A stretch of DNA of 64,000 nucleotides from Azadirachta indica. Lineage: Eukaryota; Streptophyta; Magnoliopsida; Sapindales; Meliaceae. The position numbers were made by a program, and so were the translations under genes. How positions within the stretch are numbered: the first letter of the stretch is position 1; the number at the start of each line of letters is the position of its first letter. Below the pieces are notes generated by a model. The model saw only the letters and a list, made by a program, of their open reading frames with translations, was not told the DNA's origin and did no database searches. This document shows positions 1-11,591 of the stretch, piece by piece. The stretch covers positions 22,135,475 to 22,199,474 of the forward strand of contig CM040441.1 of assembly GCA_022749755.1 (NCBI GenBank), in the 5' to 3' direction.

Positions 1-399
1 CAGGAGTTTGTAATGCCATTGTAAGAATATCATTGTTGCCATCAACGCAAACATTTCTCAATTTAACTTGTTCCGTAATTTTTTCCTATCAAAGTATAAA
101 CAAATAGTTTTTTTTTAAAAAAAAGAATTAAGATGAAAGCCAATATAAATAAAAACTTTTAATGAAAATTAAATACTTTTTATTTAATTATTAATATAAA
201 TTATATATAAATAAGCGCAACATTAATAACAAACTTACAATTCTTTCTGCACATAATTTGACATTCTTGTTATCATATTCTCCTTTCTTATTTTGATGAG
301 CAAACATCTAAATAACGAAATGGTCAATTTGTTCATCTGTTCCAAGTTCACGTATCTGTAGATATTCAAATCCAAATTTGTAAAATACTTTACATTAAA

Positions 400-1186
400 T
401 AAATTGATCAATAATTTAAACACTAACCAATTCATCTTCCTTATTTGCATATTTATACTTGTTTTGTCTCTGCCTCTCTTGTTGAACTTTTCTATGGCTC
501 AATATATATCATTACAACAATATAGTAAGAATTTTAAGTTAAAATTAAATTAAATTAAATATAAAAAATTTTAAATTAGCTTACAAGAAAATCTTCTGCC
601 AATCTACTCTTTACAAATGATTGCCAATGTGATTGTTCAATAAATTTTTAGTGTGTCGATGGTCTTTTCAAACTAGTAAGGTCATTTTTGTGTGGCAATA
701 TATATTTCGATATAAGACAATTCTTAAAAGCTTTCCATCTTCCTGCTGCTTTAGATAAAGCCTTTTTCTTATAAGTTTTATCAATATCACACGCCATCTA
801 CAAACAATAGCATGAAATAAAAATTTAAAATAAATAAATTATTATAAAAAAATAATAACAAAAAAATGATAATTAAGATTTGACATATGTCAAACCTCAA
901 TGCAACTCCATATATTTTCTTTAAGTTCTTTTGGCACCCTGAACCATGTGCAATATGTGATTGGAACTATTGTACGTGCCAATACACCAATTAAGCTTTC
1001 CAACTTTTTTGATGTTTTACCTATGAGTTGACCTTTATTATTAAATACAATAAGCAGCCTATAGCCATCACTTTTTTCTTTTGTAAGCTCTGGCAAAGGC
1101 GTTTGACTTCTGCCATTTCTTTTTCTCAAAGAATTTTCTGGAGAAATTTCTACATCATCATGATTGTCTTCTTGGAAAAAGGTCAT
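400..1186 (-). pseudogene. TNPA-like second gene of CACTA element (Transposase_24 family), broken
   Basis: The first exon (1186 to 896) encodes the end of the typical Transposase_24 region, with the short motif GRSQTPLPELTKEKSDGYRL followed by a V-x-T-P segment leading into a 'WFRVPKELKENIW' motif. A GT donor follows at 895. A second exon (797 to 585) continues in frame with a 'KKKALSKAAGRWKAFKNCL' segment and a 'KSRLAEDFL' end. An in-frame TAA at 650-648 interrupts it, compatible with CAA to TAA. A third, less certain exon near 497-400 carries a basic 'QQERQRQNKY' stretch. In the maize system the TNPA-like product binds the subterminal repeats and helps transposition; here it is dead. The intron between exons 1 and 2 is well supported; the third exon does not keep phase cleanly. 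Confidence 0.65.
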
Positions 1187-1219
1187 GATACTGAAACAAA
1201 AAAAAAAACATGTGAGTGA

Positions 1220-3215
1220 TACTAGTAAAAATATAATTAATTCAACACTTTAAGATAAAATAAATGTTACGTACTAAATAAAATTTAGGTTATGTTAATT
1301 ACCAATGAATAAAATTTAGAATATCTTAATTACTAAGGTAATGTCTAAAAAACTTAAAAAATAATTTATATAAATATATTCAAGTTATAACCAACAGATT
1401 TATATTTATATTACTAACAATTATTTTAATAATCACAATATAATTATATCATTAATTGTATTAAGAGAATAATCTCAATTACTGTTAACGTACCAATAAA
1501 TTACTTAAAAAATGAGAATATTAACTAAATTAAACTAAACTGAGGTTCTCACCACAGCATTATGAGTTTTTAAGAATCTAAAAAATAAAGTAAGAGTTTT
1601 ACTTTATAATTTACAAATAAAAATAAAGCAAATTGTTGTTTTCTTCATTCATAGCCAGTAAGAAACTTAGCAGCAAGGTTGCAAAGTAATTATAAACAAC
1701 GTTAAATTTAAAAAATAGTAGCATCTAAAGTCGGTAACATACATCAATATTCGCTATAAAAAGCTGAAAAATCTGCAGAAACAATTTCTAAACTTACATA
1801 GAGGACCAAGTTGCTGCCGTAGTTCTAGAGACTAGTGATGAGAAGCTTATGTGCTCTTTTCCTCCTTCTGCGTAATTCTTGGCGAAATCTCAATGTTCTC
1901 AATATTTTGGATTATGAGTTTTCTAAGAATCTAAATCCTCCAATTGGTGAAGCTGAAGGAAGAAAAAATAAAATTAAAACAAGAGAAGGATTGAGTAGCA
2001 AGCAGTAAGCTATATAGTAGTACTTTATGTTGGTGAGCACAATTGTAAGCATCAAAGAGAGTAGTAAAAGCGTAGAAGCAAGGTAACAGCATAGAAAGAA
2101 GCTGAAAAATCTGCAGACATATATATTTTTTTAAGAAAATCAAAATAATGTACTATTAAATAATAAGGAAGCCTAGAAAAGACACAAAGAAACCTAGAGG
2201 AAATTATAAAACAATTGCAGGAGCAATATTGAAAGATGCAACAACCACAAATTAAAAGAAAAAAAATGCAGAAACCACTAGCAACAGCATCAGTATCAGC
2301 AACCAGCAGGAGAAGGGAAGAATAAAATACCAGTACTAACAGTAGGAATGGCACTTGAGATTGAATTCATCAGCAGGAAACCAAAAACGGAGAGCAATGG
2401 AGCAGTATATCAATAACAGGGCAAAAACAACAAGCAGCAGAAGAGAAAGATTGATTACAGCAATAGTAAATAACTTTATTTATATTAATCTTATAATAAT
2501 TTTATTTATATTAACTACCTTTAATAATTTTGTTTCTAAGTTTTTATTATCTTTCAATAATTTTTAATAATTATGTTTCTAACTTTTTTTATTTAATTAT
2601 TCTTTATATTCAAATTTAGATCTCGGTTTTCAATGTGTAAGTTAGATTTTTTTTTTATTTTCATGATCAATTTAATTGTTGTGATTATTTTTTCAATTTT
2701 TTTTATTTTGGTGTTTCTACCTTATGAGCTTGTATTTAACATCAAGGCCTTTTAAACTTCTTATTCATTTTTTTATTTCATCACTTTAATCTGTTGCTTA
2801 GAGATTTATTTAAAAAAAATGTATTGACTAATAATTTTAGTCAAAACAAAGCAACAGCAAAAGAACACCAGAACAGCATGAAGCTAACAAATATATAGTA
2901 AACAACTGCTCCAACAAGATTCAAGCTCTATCAGAAGATCAACATATGACTATAGCACAGCCCAACAGCAGTGAAGTGTATCAATAATAATTTAAAACTA
3001 ATTTCTCTTTTGAAGAACTTTTCTATATCATCTTGGTTGGCTCCATAGAAAAAAGCCATGATACTGCAAATAATTTTTAAAAAACAAAAGTTAGCCATGC
3101 TATTTAAAATATATAATTTATTCAACACTTCAAAGTAAAATAAATATAAATGAATAAAATTTATGATATCTTAATAAAAAAATGCTTAAAAAAAAATGAA
3201 TAAAAAATATATAAG
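1220..3215. repeat. Inter-gene region of CACTA element with internal duplication and CAG-rich stretch
   Basis: This span separates the two transposon genes. Near 3000-3110 a second, shorter copy of the start of the TNPA-like gene appears: MAFFYGANQDDIE parallels MTFFQEDNHDDVE at 1186-1140, and the AT-rich DNA beyond (1253-1375 against 3136-3215) also matches. Around 2080-2480 and 2850-2900 the plus strand is rich in CAGCA/CAACA units. The AT-rich block 2450-2640 is closely similar to 7205-7355 and 8720-8870 inside the tandem array. No intact coding sequence is seen. Confidence 0.55.
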
Positions 3216-3222
3216 AACATGT

Positions 3223-6200
3223 CTATTTGCTCATAATATTTTCAATCCAAGTACTCTCACAATCGACACGAGCATAGGTTGCATCATTCTCACTGAATAA
3301 ATCAATTAATTCTAAATTTGGTAATGAAAAAGTTAAACATTGATGCTCCATGATAGTGTCACCTAACTCATCATTGTCATAGTCATAATCCTTCTGAGGG
3401 GGTACTTGTACAATTGACCATCTCGCATCAACTGGATCTTGTATATAAAATATTTGCTTTGCTTGTGATGCCAAAATAAATTAGTCAGATTTATGCCCAA
3501 TCTTATTAAGGTCAACTAATACAAAGCCTAACTCATCTACTTTGGTCCCATTACCACTATCCACCCAATCGCACTTAAATATTGAAATTTTAAACTTGTT
3601 ATAGTTTAAATCCCAAATTTCTTGAATAACTCCATAAAAGACCATATTTGAAGTAGTTGGATTTTTATCTTTAGAGCTTGCAATTTGCATGGTATTCGTA
3701 ATTATGCTTACTCCACTATTTTGATGTACACGCTGAGCATCTCTTCCTTTTACATGGTAATAACATTTATTGACATCATAACCTTGATATTTTATAACTT
3801 CAAATTGTGGTCCATGTGCTATCCACTGTAAGTTCTTCGATATATTATTATTTGGATGACTTAACTCATGAGCTATCTGCACACATATAAGCATCATAAA
3901 AAATGGTTAATTTTGTGTAAATAATTTATTTTGGTGCCTTAATATTAATACTAAATGTTAACTAGCACTTACTTTGTCACGCAACCAATAAATAAACGTA
4001 CGGTTGTGCTCATCTTGTAACCACTTCTTTCCTTTAAATTTTTTTCGATGCTCTAGCCTTAATAGCTCCATGTGTTCCCTAACATATAAAATAAAAAGTA
4101 ATGTTATATATATGGCTTTAGACCTAGAAATTAATTTTCAAATAACAAATGAATGAAATTTTACAACTTACTCAATATACGGTTGAACTTCATTTATGTT
4201 TTCTAATACATATCGATGAGCTTGCTCCCATTGAATACGATCAATAGTGTCTACCTTACCTCCTAATAGTGGCCTACCAACAGAATCACTTTTATAAGCT
4301 TGATTAGATGGGATTTCAATTGCATTTATATTAGATAAGTATTCTGCGCAAAACTCAATAGCTTCTTCTGCAATGTAACATTCTGCAATACATCCTTCTG
4401 GACAATTACGATTCCTCACATAACTTTTCAAAACTTTCATGAACTGTTCAAATGGGTACATCTATCGTAAATAAACTGGTCCGCATAGTTTAACTTCTCT
4501 AACAAGATGCATTGTTAAATGAACCATTATATTGAAAAATGACGAAGGAAAATATTTTTAAAGTACACATAAGGTCAACACAATACTAGTTTGCATCTCA
4601 TCAACTTTTTCCATATCCACTGCTTTTTTGCATAACATATTAAAAAAGAAGCAAAATCTAGTAATTGCAAACCTAACATGCTTAGGTAAAACAGAGCGGA
4701 TTGCCACAAGCAATAACTGTTGCATCAATGTATGACAGTTGTGAGACTTTAGACCATAGAGCTTACAATTTTTCATTGAAACAACATTTCTAAAATTTGA
4801 TGAGTATCCTTCTGGAACCTTTGCATTAAATAACGTCTTACAAAATCTTCTTTTTTCATCTGTAGACATTGTGTAACATGCTGGAGGTAAAAGTATCCCT
4901 TTTCTGCCTCTGTAGGTGCCAACTCATTCCTTAACCCCATCTCTTTAAGATCTAATCGAGATGCAAGTCCATCTTTGGTTTTACCTAGAATGTTCAATAA
5001 TGTACCAACTATGTTATCGCACACATTTTTCTCAATGTGCATAATATTTAAAATATGTCGAATATAAAAAGATTTCCAATATTCTAACTGAAAAAAAATT
5101 GACTTTTTCTTCCAACAACTTTCAATACTACCATTAGAACTTGTAACATGACGCTTGCGTTTTCCATAGGAAAAATGTACCCCTGCAATTTTTTTTAATA
5201 TTTCTTCACCTGTTAATGGTTTTGGAGCTTTTCTCAATTCCTGTTCACCATTACAAGCCTTATTTTGCTTCCTATACGAATGATGTGGAGGCAAAAATCT
5301 TCTATAACCCATATAAGACATCGTTTTACTGTGTTTTAACCTGCAACAATTGGTTTCTTCACTGTACACTGGACATGCATAATATCCTTTCACTGTATGC
5401 CTGGATAAATTGCCATACACTGGAAAATCATTTATTGTCCATAGTAATATTGCTCTTAACTTGAAGTGCTCTTTACGATATGCATCATATGCTGAAATAC
5501 CTTCCTCCCACAGTTGTTTTAGATCATCAATCAGTGGCTGCAAATAAACTTCAATGTTGTTTCCAAGTTGTTTGGGCCCAAAAATCAATAAAGTTAGCAT
5601 CAAAAATCTTCTTTCTATACATAACCATGGAGGAAGATTATAAGTTATCATCACAATAATCCAACAACTATACCTACTATTAAGAGAACTATATGCGTTA
5701 ATTCCATCAGCTGCAAGAGCAAGTCGAAGGTTTCTTGGATCAATAGCAAAATCTGGCTAAGAGTCATCAACTAGCCTCCATGTTGGCGAATCAGAAGGAT
5801 GTCGTAGTATACCATCAATTTCCCTCACATTAGCATGCCACGTCAAATTCTTTGTTGTTTCTGCACTTTGAAACATTCTTTTAAATCGAGGGATCGATGG
5901 AAAATACCGCAAAATCTTGGCGGGCACACCATTCTTTGGCTCGATTGAATTCTTGTTAAGGTTTTGTCTTGACACTCCACATTGAGGACATATAGTTGCA
6001 TCTTGAAACTGTTTTCTGTATAATATACAATCATTGGGACAAGCATGTATCTTTTCATATTCCATGCCAAGTGCATTAAGTGTCTTCTTTGCTTTATACA
6101 TTGATAGGGGCAACTCATTATTACTTGGTAACATGTCAGCCAATAATTTCAACAAATCAGCAAAACATTGGTCAAAAAATCCATATTTTGCTTTTAGGTT

Positions 6201-6647
6201 GTACAACTTTACCAAAGCACACAGTTTTGTATATTTTGTACAACCAAAATACAATGGCTTCTCAGCATCATCTAATAACTTCTGAAAAACTTGTGGATTA
6301 CTAGTACAATCATCTTGTGCAACACGCACCATCTCTCTAGTATTATCTATCCCATCATCATGGCCATAACATTCAAAACATGACTGCTCCACATTTGGTA
6401 AATTTGCCCCATAATCACATGACTCTCCATGCCAAATCCAAGTGCAATAACTTTTATCAATACCATTAAAAAATAAATGTTCTTTTATCTCTATAAAAGT
6501 GTGCACTTTGAAATTGCCACACTTTATGCATGGACAATGTATGGCATTAGGATTCCTTGAATGATGTAATGCAAATTTTAAGAAATTATCTACGCCTTCT
6601 ACAAATGCATGCGATCTCCTATCCATAGTCATCCAAGATTTATCCAT
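3223..6647 (-). pseudogene. TNP2-type CACTA transposase (Transposase_21), broken
   Basis: The start at 6647 opens with a transposase-associated domain (MDKSWM.. then CPCIKCGN, about residues 1-80). A Transposase_21 core follows, with LALAADGIN, YNLPPWLC and NDFPVYGNLS motifs. Then come a DUF4218-like part (SFFNIMVHL, GPVYLR.MYPFE) and a DUF4216-like C-terminus (KQIFYIQDP near 3430). Exons inferred: 6647-4172, 4078-3973 and 3876-3223; both junctions keep the frame and fit GT/AG. Damage: TAG at 5759-5757 and at 4464-4462, each replacing a tryptophan conserved in the family (TGG to TAG); TAA at 4560-4558; TAA at 3483-3481; and a 1-nt-type frameshift near 4885. A functional relative would cut and paste CACTA elements in the nucleus. 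The domain order makes the family call very safe. Confidence 0.9.
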
Positions 6648-6729
6648 TCTGAAAATATAATCACTAAAAAGTATTAATACACATTATTTCTAATTTATGA
6701 CAATATATGTTTATATTAGAGATGATATT

Positions 6730-7180
6730 AGAGACTTACAGAGAGGACCAAATTGCTGCCGTAGTGCCAGAGACCACCAGATGAGAAAGATTAATTCCAG
6801 CAACAGTAAATAAATGCAGCACAACTACCCAACATCAGTTCCCAGCAACAGCAAAACCAAAATCAAAGCACAACAGCAGCCACAAATAGTAGAAGCAGTA
6901 GCAGCCAAATACATAGCAGCTACTAAAAAAAAATTATAAGTCAGAAAATCAATTGCATCCTTAGAGAACTGGCTGAAGATATCCAAGAACAGTAACTTGA
7001 GAGAGCAACCAACAAAACATCAGTAAAGGAGAAGCAGAACAGCAAACCAGTTACAATAGCAAAAAACGTATCTCAGCAACGAAAAAAGCTCATAGCAGAA
7101 CCAGCAACATACAGTAGCAACCAGTAGTTAGAGCTGGCAAAACTATTGCAATGATGACATAGCAAAATCTACCAAACACA
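6730..7180. repeat. CAG/CAA-rich degenerate repeat at the upstream flank of the transposase
   Basis: The plus strand is dominated by imperfect CAGCAA, CAGCAG and CAGCC units (for example 6795-6920 and 7010-7130), the same compositional type as 2080-2480. Its last part, from 7031, is repeated almost unchanged at 8549-8690. It may be a subterminal region of the CACTA element; the tandem array begins inside it. Confidence 0.5.
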
Positions 7181-8548
7181 TAATTTTAGTTTTAATTTTA
7201 TATTATATTATTAATATTATAATAATTTTATTTATATAAATTACCTTTAATAATTTTGTTTTAACTTTTTGTTATCTTTTAATAATTATGTTGGTAACTT
7301 TTTTTCGTTTAATTACTATTTAATATTAAACTTTGGCTACCCGATTTTAATGTCTTAGTAAGAATATTCAATAAAAGTCAAAAAGAGAGGATAGTTTATT
7401 TTTAATTGAATTCCAATATGTAAACAACAAACATAATCAGAACCAAAAAGAAACAAATAATGTCCTACTACTCATTGGCTATAATCATTAAATTACATAA
7501 GAATAAAATAGTGACAATTAATATTTAATGTCTTTTACATCGTTATATTTTTTTGCAGATGAAGAGAGAATTGGCTATTTTAAGCGAATTTAACTCAAAA
7601 AGACTGAATTCGACTAAAAAACGAATACGTTCGAAAACCAAAACGTAAGAGAAGTACGGATTAAAACACCAGTCACTAAGGGACTGAAGTGCAAAGTTGA
7701 GTGGACCTATTTGCAAGGTTTTCAAACCTTGTAGGTCAGCTTCGCATGGCGCGGCTGCGCTAAGCACCAGCGTAGCTGTGCCATGCATTCTGCCATAAGT
7801 CTGCATGAGAGCAGGTGGCATAGCGCGGTCGTGCCACTCAGTGGCGCGGCAACACCGCGCATTTTGCCACCATGCAAAATACGTGGTGCCGCCGCGCCAA
7901 CTAGTGGCACGACTGTGCCATTCCACCTACTCTTGTGCAGCATGCATGGCAGAGCGCGTAGCGCAGCCGCGCCATTAACAGAGCAACCGCGTCACCTCTT
8001 CAATTCTACTGTACTCACTCTCTCGCGTTGTTTTTGGCGCCCCAGCATCCACTGCAATTATTTAAAAAATGAAAGTTTAATTTATTTTAATCAGTGTATC
8101 AAAACAAACTTATTATTTACTCTTTAATTTAATTTGTTTGTTTAATCCTTTGCTAACATCAATATTTAATGTTTTTTTGTTGCATTTTTTCAGATCACGA
8201 GCGAATTAGCCATTCATAGAAAATTTAACTCGAAATAATTAAATTCTACTAAAAAAGGAAGACATTCGAGGATGAAACTGTAAGAGAAATATGGACCCAA
8301 ACGCATGTCACCTGCGGACCTAGGTGCAAAGTTGAGGGGACCTATTTGCAAGATTTTTAAACCTTTCAGCTCAGCTTTTCAATGATTGTCTATTTTTTTT
8401 TTTTTTCTTGTACGTGGAGAATTTTTGCAACTTTAAATCCAAACTCAGGAAGTTAGGGAAAAAAATGCAGAGAGAAAAGAAAAAAATAAAAAAAATGTAA
8501 AAACAAAAAAAAAAGGGAGCTTGCTTTAAGGGAGCTTACTTCTTGCGC
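7031..8548. repeat. Tandem array unit A (about 1.5 kb)
   Basis: The unit starts at 'cagaacagcaaaccagtta' and the same string starts the next unit at 8549, giving a period of about 1518 bp. Its order is: CAG-rich start, an AT-rich block (7180-7340), a motif of about 190 bp (7555-7745) ending 'gacctatttgcaagg', a GC-rich island (7735-8040), an LTR-start-like segment (8085-8190), and a second copy of the 190-bp motif (8192-8376). The 190-bp motif and LTR-like start reappear at 13618-13910, which ties the array to the Tat/Athila-like LTR element there. No intact coding sequence is present. Confidence 0.75.
7733..8043. repeat. GC-rich hairpin-prone island in unit A
   Basis: This is a sharp GC-rich block in AT-rich surroundings, built from iterations of 'ggcgcggc', 'gcgcca' and 'gcatggc' in both orientations, so it can fold back on itself many times. 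It is flanked on the left by the short palindrome AAGGTTTTCAAACCTT (about 7716-7731). Open frames through it are composition artefacts of stop-poor GC-rich DNA. Related islands lie at 9235-9546, 13296-13575, 14085-14270 and 21600-21910. Confidence 0.6.
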
Positions 8549-10040
8549 GCCAGAACAGCAAACCAGTTACAATAGCAGAAAACGTATTTCAGCAATGAAA
8601 AAAGCTCATAACAGAACCAGCAACATACAGTAGCAAGTAGCAGTTAGAGCTGGCAAAACTATTGCAATGATGACAAAGTAAAATCCACCAAAACACAATA
8701 GTTTTAGTTTTAATTTTATATTATATTATTAATATTATAATAATTTTATTTATATTAATTGCCTTTAATAATTTTGTTTTAACTTTTTGTTATCTTTTAA
8801 TAATTATGTTGGTAACTTTTTTTTGTTTAATTACTATTTAATATTTAACTTTGGTTACCGGATTTTACTATCTTAACAAGAATATTCAATCAAAAGGCAA
8901 AAAGGGAGGATAGTTTATTTTTCATTAAATTCCAATATATAAACAACAAACATAATCAGAACAAAAAAGAAACAAATAATGTTCTACTACTCATTGGCTA
9001 TAATCATTAAATTACATAAGAATAAAATAGTAACAATTAATATTTAATGTCTTTTACATGATTATATTTTTTTTGCAGATGATGAGAGAATTGCCCATTC
9101 AAAGCGAATTTAACTCAAAAAAACTGAATTCAGCTAAAAAAGGAATACGTTCGGGAACCAAAACGTAGGAGAAATATGGACCAAAACACCACTCACTAGG
9201 GAACTTAAGTGCAAAGCTGAGTGGACCTATTTGCAAGGTTTTCAAACCTTGCAGGTCAACTTCGCATAGCGCGGTTGCGCCAAGTACCAGCGCAACCGTG
9301 CCATGCATTCTGCCACAAGTATACATGACAGCAGGTGGCATAGCGCTGCGCGGCAGCGCCGCGCATTCTGCCACCATGCAAAATACATGGCGCTGCCACA
9401 CCAACTAGTGGTGCGACCGCGCCATTCCACCTGCTTTTGTGCAGCATGCATGGCAGAGGGCGTGGCGCGGCCGTGTCATTAACAGAGCATTCGCGCCACC
9501 TCTTCAATTCTACTGTACTCACTCCCTCGCGCTATTTTTGGCGCCCCAACATCCACTGCAATCAATTAAAAAATAAAAGTTTAATTTATTTTCATTAGTG
9601 TATCAAAACAAACTTATCATTCACTCTTTAATTTAATTTGTTTGTTTAATCCTCTGCTAACATCAATATTTAATGTTTTTTTGTTGCAATTTTTCAGGTC
9701 ACGAGTAAATTAGCCATTCATAAAAAATTTGACTCAAAATAATTAAATTCGACTCAAAAGGGAAGACGTTCGAGGACAAAACCATAAGAAAAATACAAAC
9801 CCAAACGCATGTCACCTGTGGACCTAGGTGCAAAGTTGAGGTGACCTATTTGCAAAATTTTCAAACCTTTCAGCTCAACTTTTCAATGATTGTCTTTGTT
9901 TTTTTTTTTTTGGTACGTGGAGAATTTTTGCAAGTGGAAATCCAAACTGAGGGAGTTGGGGAAAAAGATGCAGAGAGAAAAAAAAAATTAAAAAAATGTA
10001 AAAACCAAAAAAAAAAAAAAAAAACAAACGGCCTTGCTTC
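8549..10040. repeat. Tandem array unit B (about 1.5 kb)
   Basis: This is a second copy of unit A in the same orientation and order: CAG-rich start, AT-rich block (8700-8860), 190-bp motif (9076-9262), GC island (9235-9546), LTR-like start (9595-9695), second 190-bp motif (9697-9877), then a poly-T/poly-A-rich end (9898-10025). By eye it is roughly 85-90% identical to unit A, with scattered substitutions and small indels, so the duplication is not recent. Confidence 0.75.
9235..9546. repeat. GC-rich hairpin-prone island in unit B
   Basis: This is the counterpart of the island at 7733-8043, in the same position within the tandem unit and with the same 'gcgcggc/gcgcca' iterations. Several CpG sites present in one copy are TpG or CpA in the other, as expected of methylated repeats. 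Confidence 0.6.
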
Positions 10041-10213
10041 TTGATTTTAATGTCTAAGTAGAAATATTTAATCAAAAGGTGGAAACAAAGAATAGTTTAT
10101 TTTTCATTGGATTCCAATATATATACAACAAACATAATCAGAACAAAAAATAAAGGAACAGTGTTCTACTACTCATTAGCTATAATTATTAATTTACATT
10201 AGAGTAAAATTTT
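10041..10213. repeat. Tandem array unit C, truncated
   Basis: Bases 10041-10213 match 7345-7510 of unit A and the corresponding 8862-9030 of unit B ('gattttaatgtct', 'aacaaacataatcagaac', 'ctactactcatt.gctata'). The match stops abruptly at about 10213, right where a DUF620-like gene fragment begins. This looks like a breakpoint joining array DNA to host-gene DNA. Confidence 0.65.
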
Positions 10214-10225
10214 GAGACATTCTCT

Positions 10226-10818
10226 TTGTCCGAGTCTTCTCTTTCTAAAACAAATTTACACAACTATATTAAAAATGCGTATGCCATGAGAAAGAGTAGG
10301 ATGCTAGCTGCAGAATTTGAAACTGCTACGAGAACAGTTAACAATAAGAAGGCCTGTAGATGTGCAGAGTTGGGTGGGTTTATGCTTTGGCAGATGAATC
10401 GATACGTTAAACTTGTAGTTGGAGGTTTGGATTTGTGCTTTGGCAAATGAATCCAAATATGTGGTATGTTTAATTTGCGATTAGAGGTAATAAGGTTCAT
10501 GTTTGCTATAATGGCAAGCTCATTTGGGGCATACACCTTGGGTTAGTGCCCACACTGTTGAAGGCTGATGAGACCCTTGCTTCGAGCACTTCAGGTAAAG
10601 TTCTGGGTGTTAATTTTAGAGCTCAAAATCAGCTAATTGATATTTTGTGAGATATTTGCTTGCTTTCAAATGCATGTGGTTGGTTGATCTGTTTCAGAGT
10701 CTTGATCTAAGGAAAATAGCTAGTCTGTTTGCTTATGCAAGGTGCATAGGGGAGAAGTAGATTAATGGTGAGGATTGCTTCATCCCTAAGTTTTGTGCCG
10801 ATCCTTCAAAGGCTATTA
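10226..10818 (+). pseudogene. DUF620-family gene fragment, broken
   Basis: Conceptual translation gives the recognisable DUF620 run HNYIKNAYAM, EFETATR and CRCAELGGFMLWQMN, then further along GNKVH, NGKLIW and HTPW in shifted frames. It ends with LFAYARCIGEK and NGEDCF in a second exon. The join RALQ to SLDLRK spans an apparent intron at 10595-10697 (GTAAAG donor, TTTCAG acceptor), so this is a genomic piece and not a processed copy. Damage: a 53-bp internal tandem duplication (copies starting near 10383 and 10436), several frameshifts, a TAA in the segment after MWYV and a TAG after CIGEK. The function of DUF620 proteins is poorly known. Both ends of the gene are missing, so it is a relic. 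Confidence 0.75.
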
Positions 10819-11590
10819 ATAATAATAAGTTTTATTTTATAACACCTTAATAATTAAATATTTATTTACCTCTTATAAATAAAATATAATTTATTTGTTT
10901 TACAATATATTAATAATTCCATATTAATTAGATACCATAGAATAAAAAAAATAAATCATAAATAAATATTAATTTATAAATAATATTGTACTACAATATT
11001 ATAACAACTTAATATTTTTTTGTCTTACAAAATAAATAAAATAAACTACAAATAAATATATTATTATATAAATAAAAGATATTTTAATTTAATACTATTT
11101 ATAATTATTATATTTTATTTATAATGTATTTCTAATATTTAATTATCTTGTCATTTTTTCTTAAGTAAGAATCATGTTTAAAAAAAATAATATATTTTTT
11201 TGATTAAAAGAGTAGTTACATATCTTATCTTAGTTTTATTAACCTTTTTAGTAAAAAATAAAATAAAATAAAATCTAATGATTATAGATTTTCAATTTAA
11301 AATATAAATATATCTTTAACTTTTTGACTTTAATTAACTAAAATAAAATATTCCCCAAAAATTATTTTTATGCACGTGCCCAATTTTTTTTTACTTGTGC
11401 TGTCCTTTTTTTTTTACTTGTGCTGTCCTTTATTTTTCACTTCACTCATTTCTTTTTTCGTTAAATAAAAAACGACATTTAAGTCTCTGCCTTTCTGCCT
11501 TTCCCTCTTCCAATGCACAACAAATAATTAGATATATATTTAATAATATATCTATGTATATTATATATTTTGAATTTTAATTGATGATAA
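10819..11590. other. AT-rich spacer, nothing recognised
   Basis: Very AT-rich DNA with short A/T runs and no coding signal on either strand. It separates the DUF620 fragment from a promoter-like stretch. Confidence 0.6.
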
Positions 11591-11591
11591 T

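Larger units (their letters stand above)
400..6660 (-). mobile_element. Degenerate CACTA (En/Spm) DNA transposon, coding core
   Basis: Two minus-strand pseudogenes lie in the order usual for plant En/Spm elements: a TNP2-type transposase first (6647 to 3223), then a TNPA/Transposase_24-type gene (1186 to about 400). Between and beside them are CAG/CAA-rich and AT-rich stretches. A short motif around 'gaggaccaa.ttgctgccgtag' occurs both at 1800-1845 and 6739-6785, as expected of internal repeats. I could not find convincing CACTA terminal inverted repeats or a 3-bp target duplication, so the ends given are only the coding core; the real element may run past the left window edge and to about 7.15 kb on the right. 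Both genes carry stops, so the element cannot move by itself. Confidence 0.8.

Noticed and set aside
7543..8127. Open frames through the GC-rich islands of the array (both strands; also 9099-9522 and 13267-13595)
   Set aside because: They arise from stop-poor GC-rich repeat DNA, are repetitive, differ between copies and show no domain.
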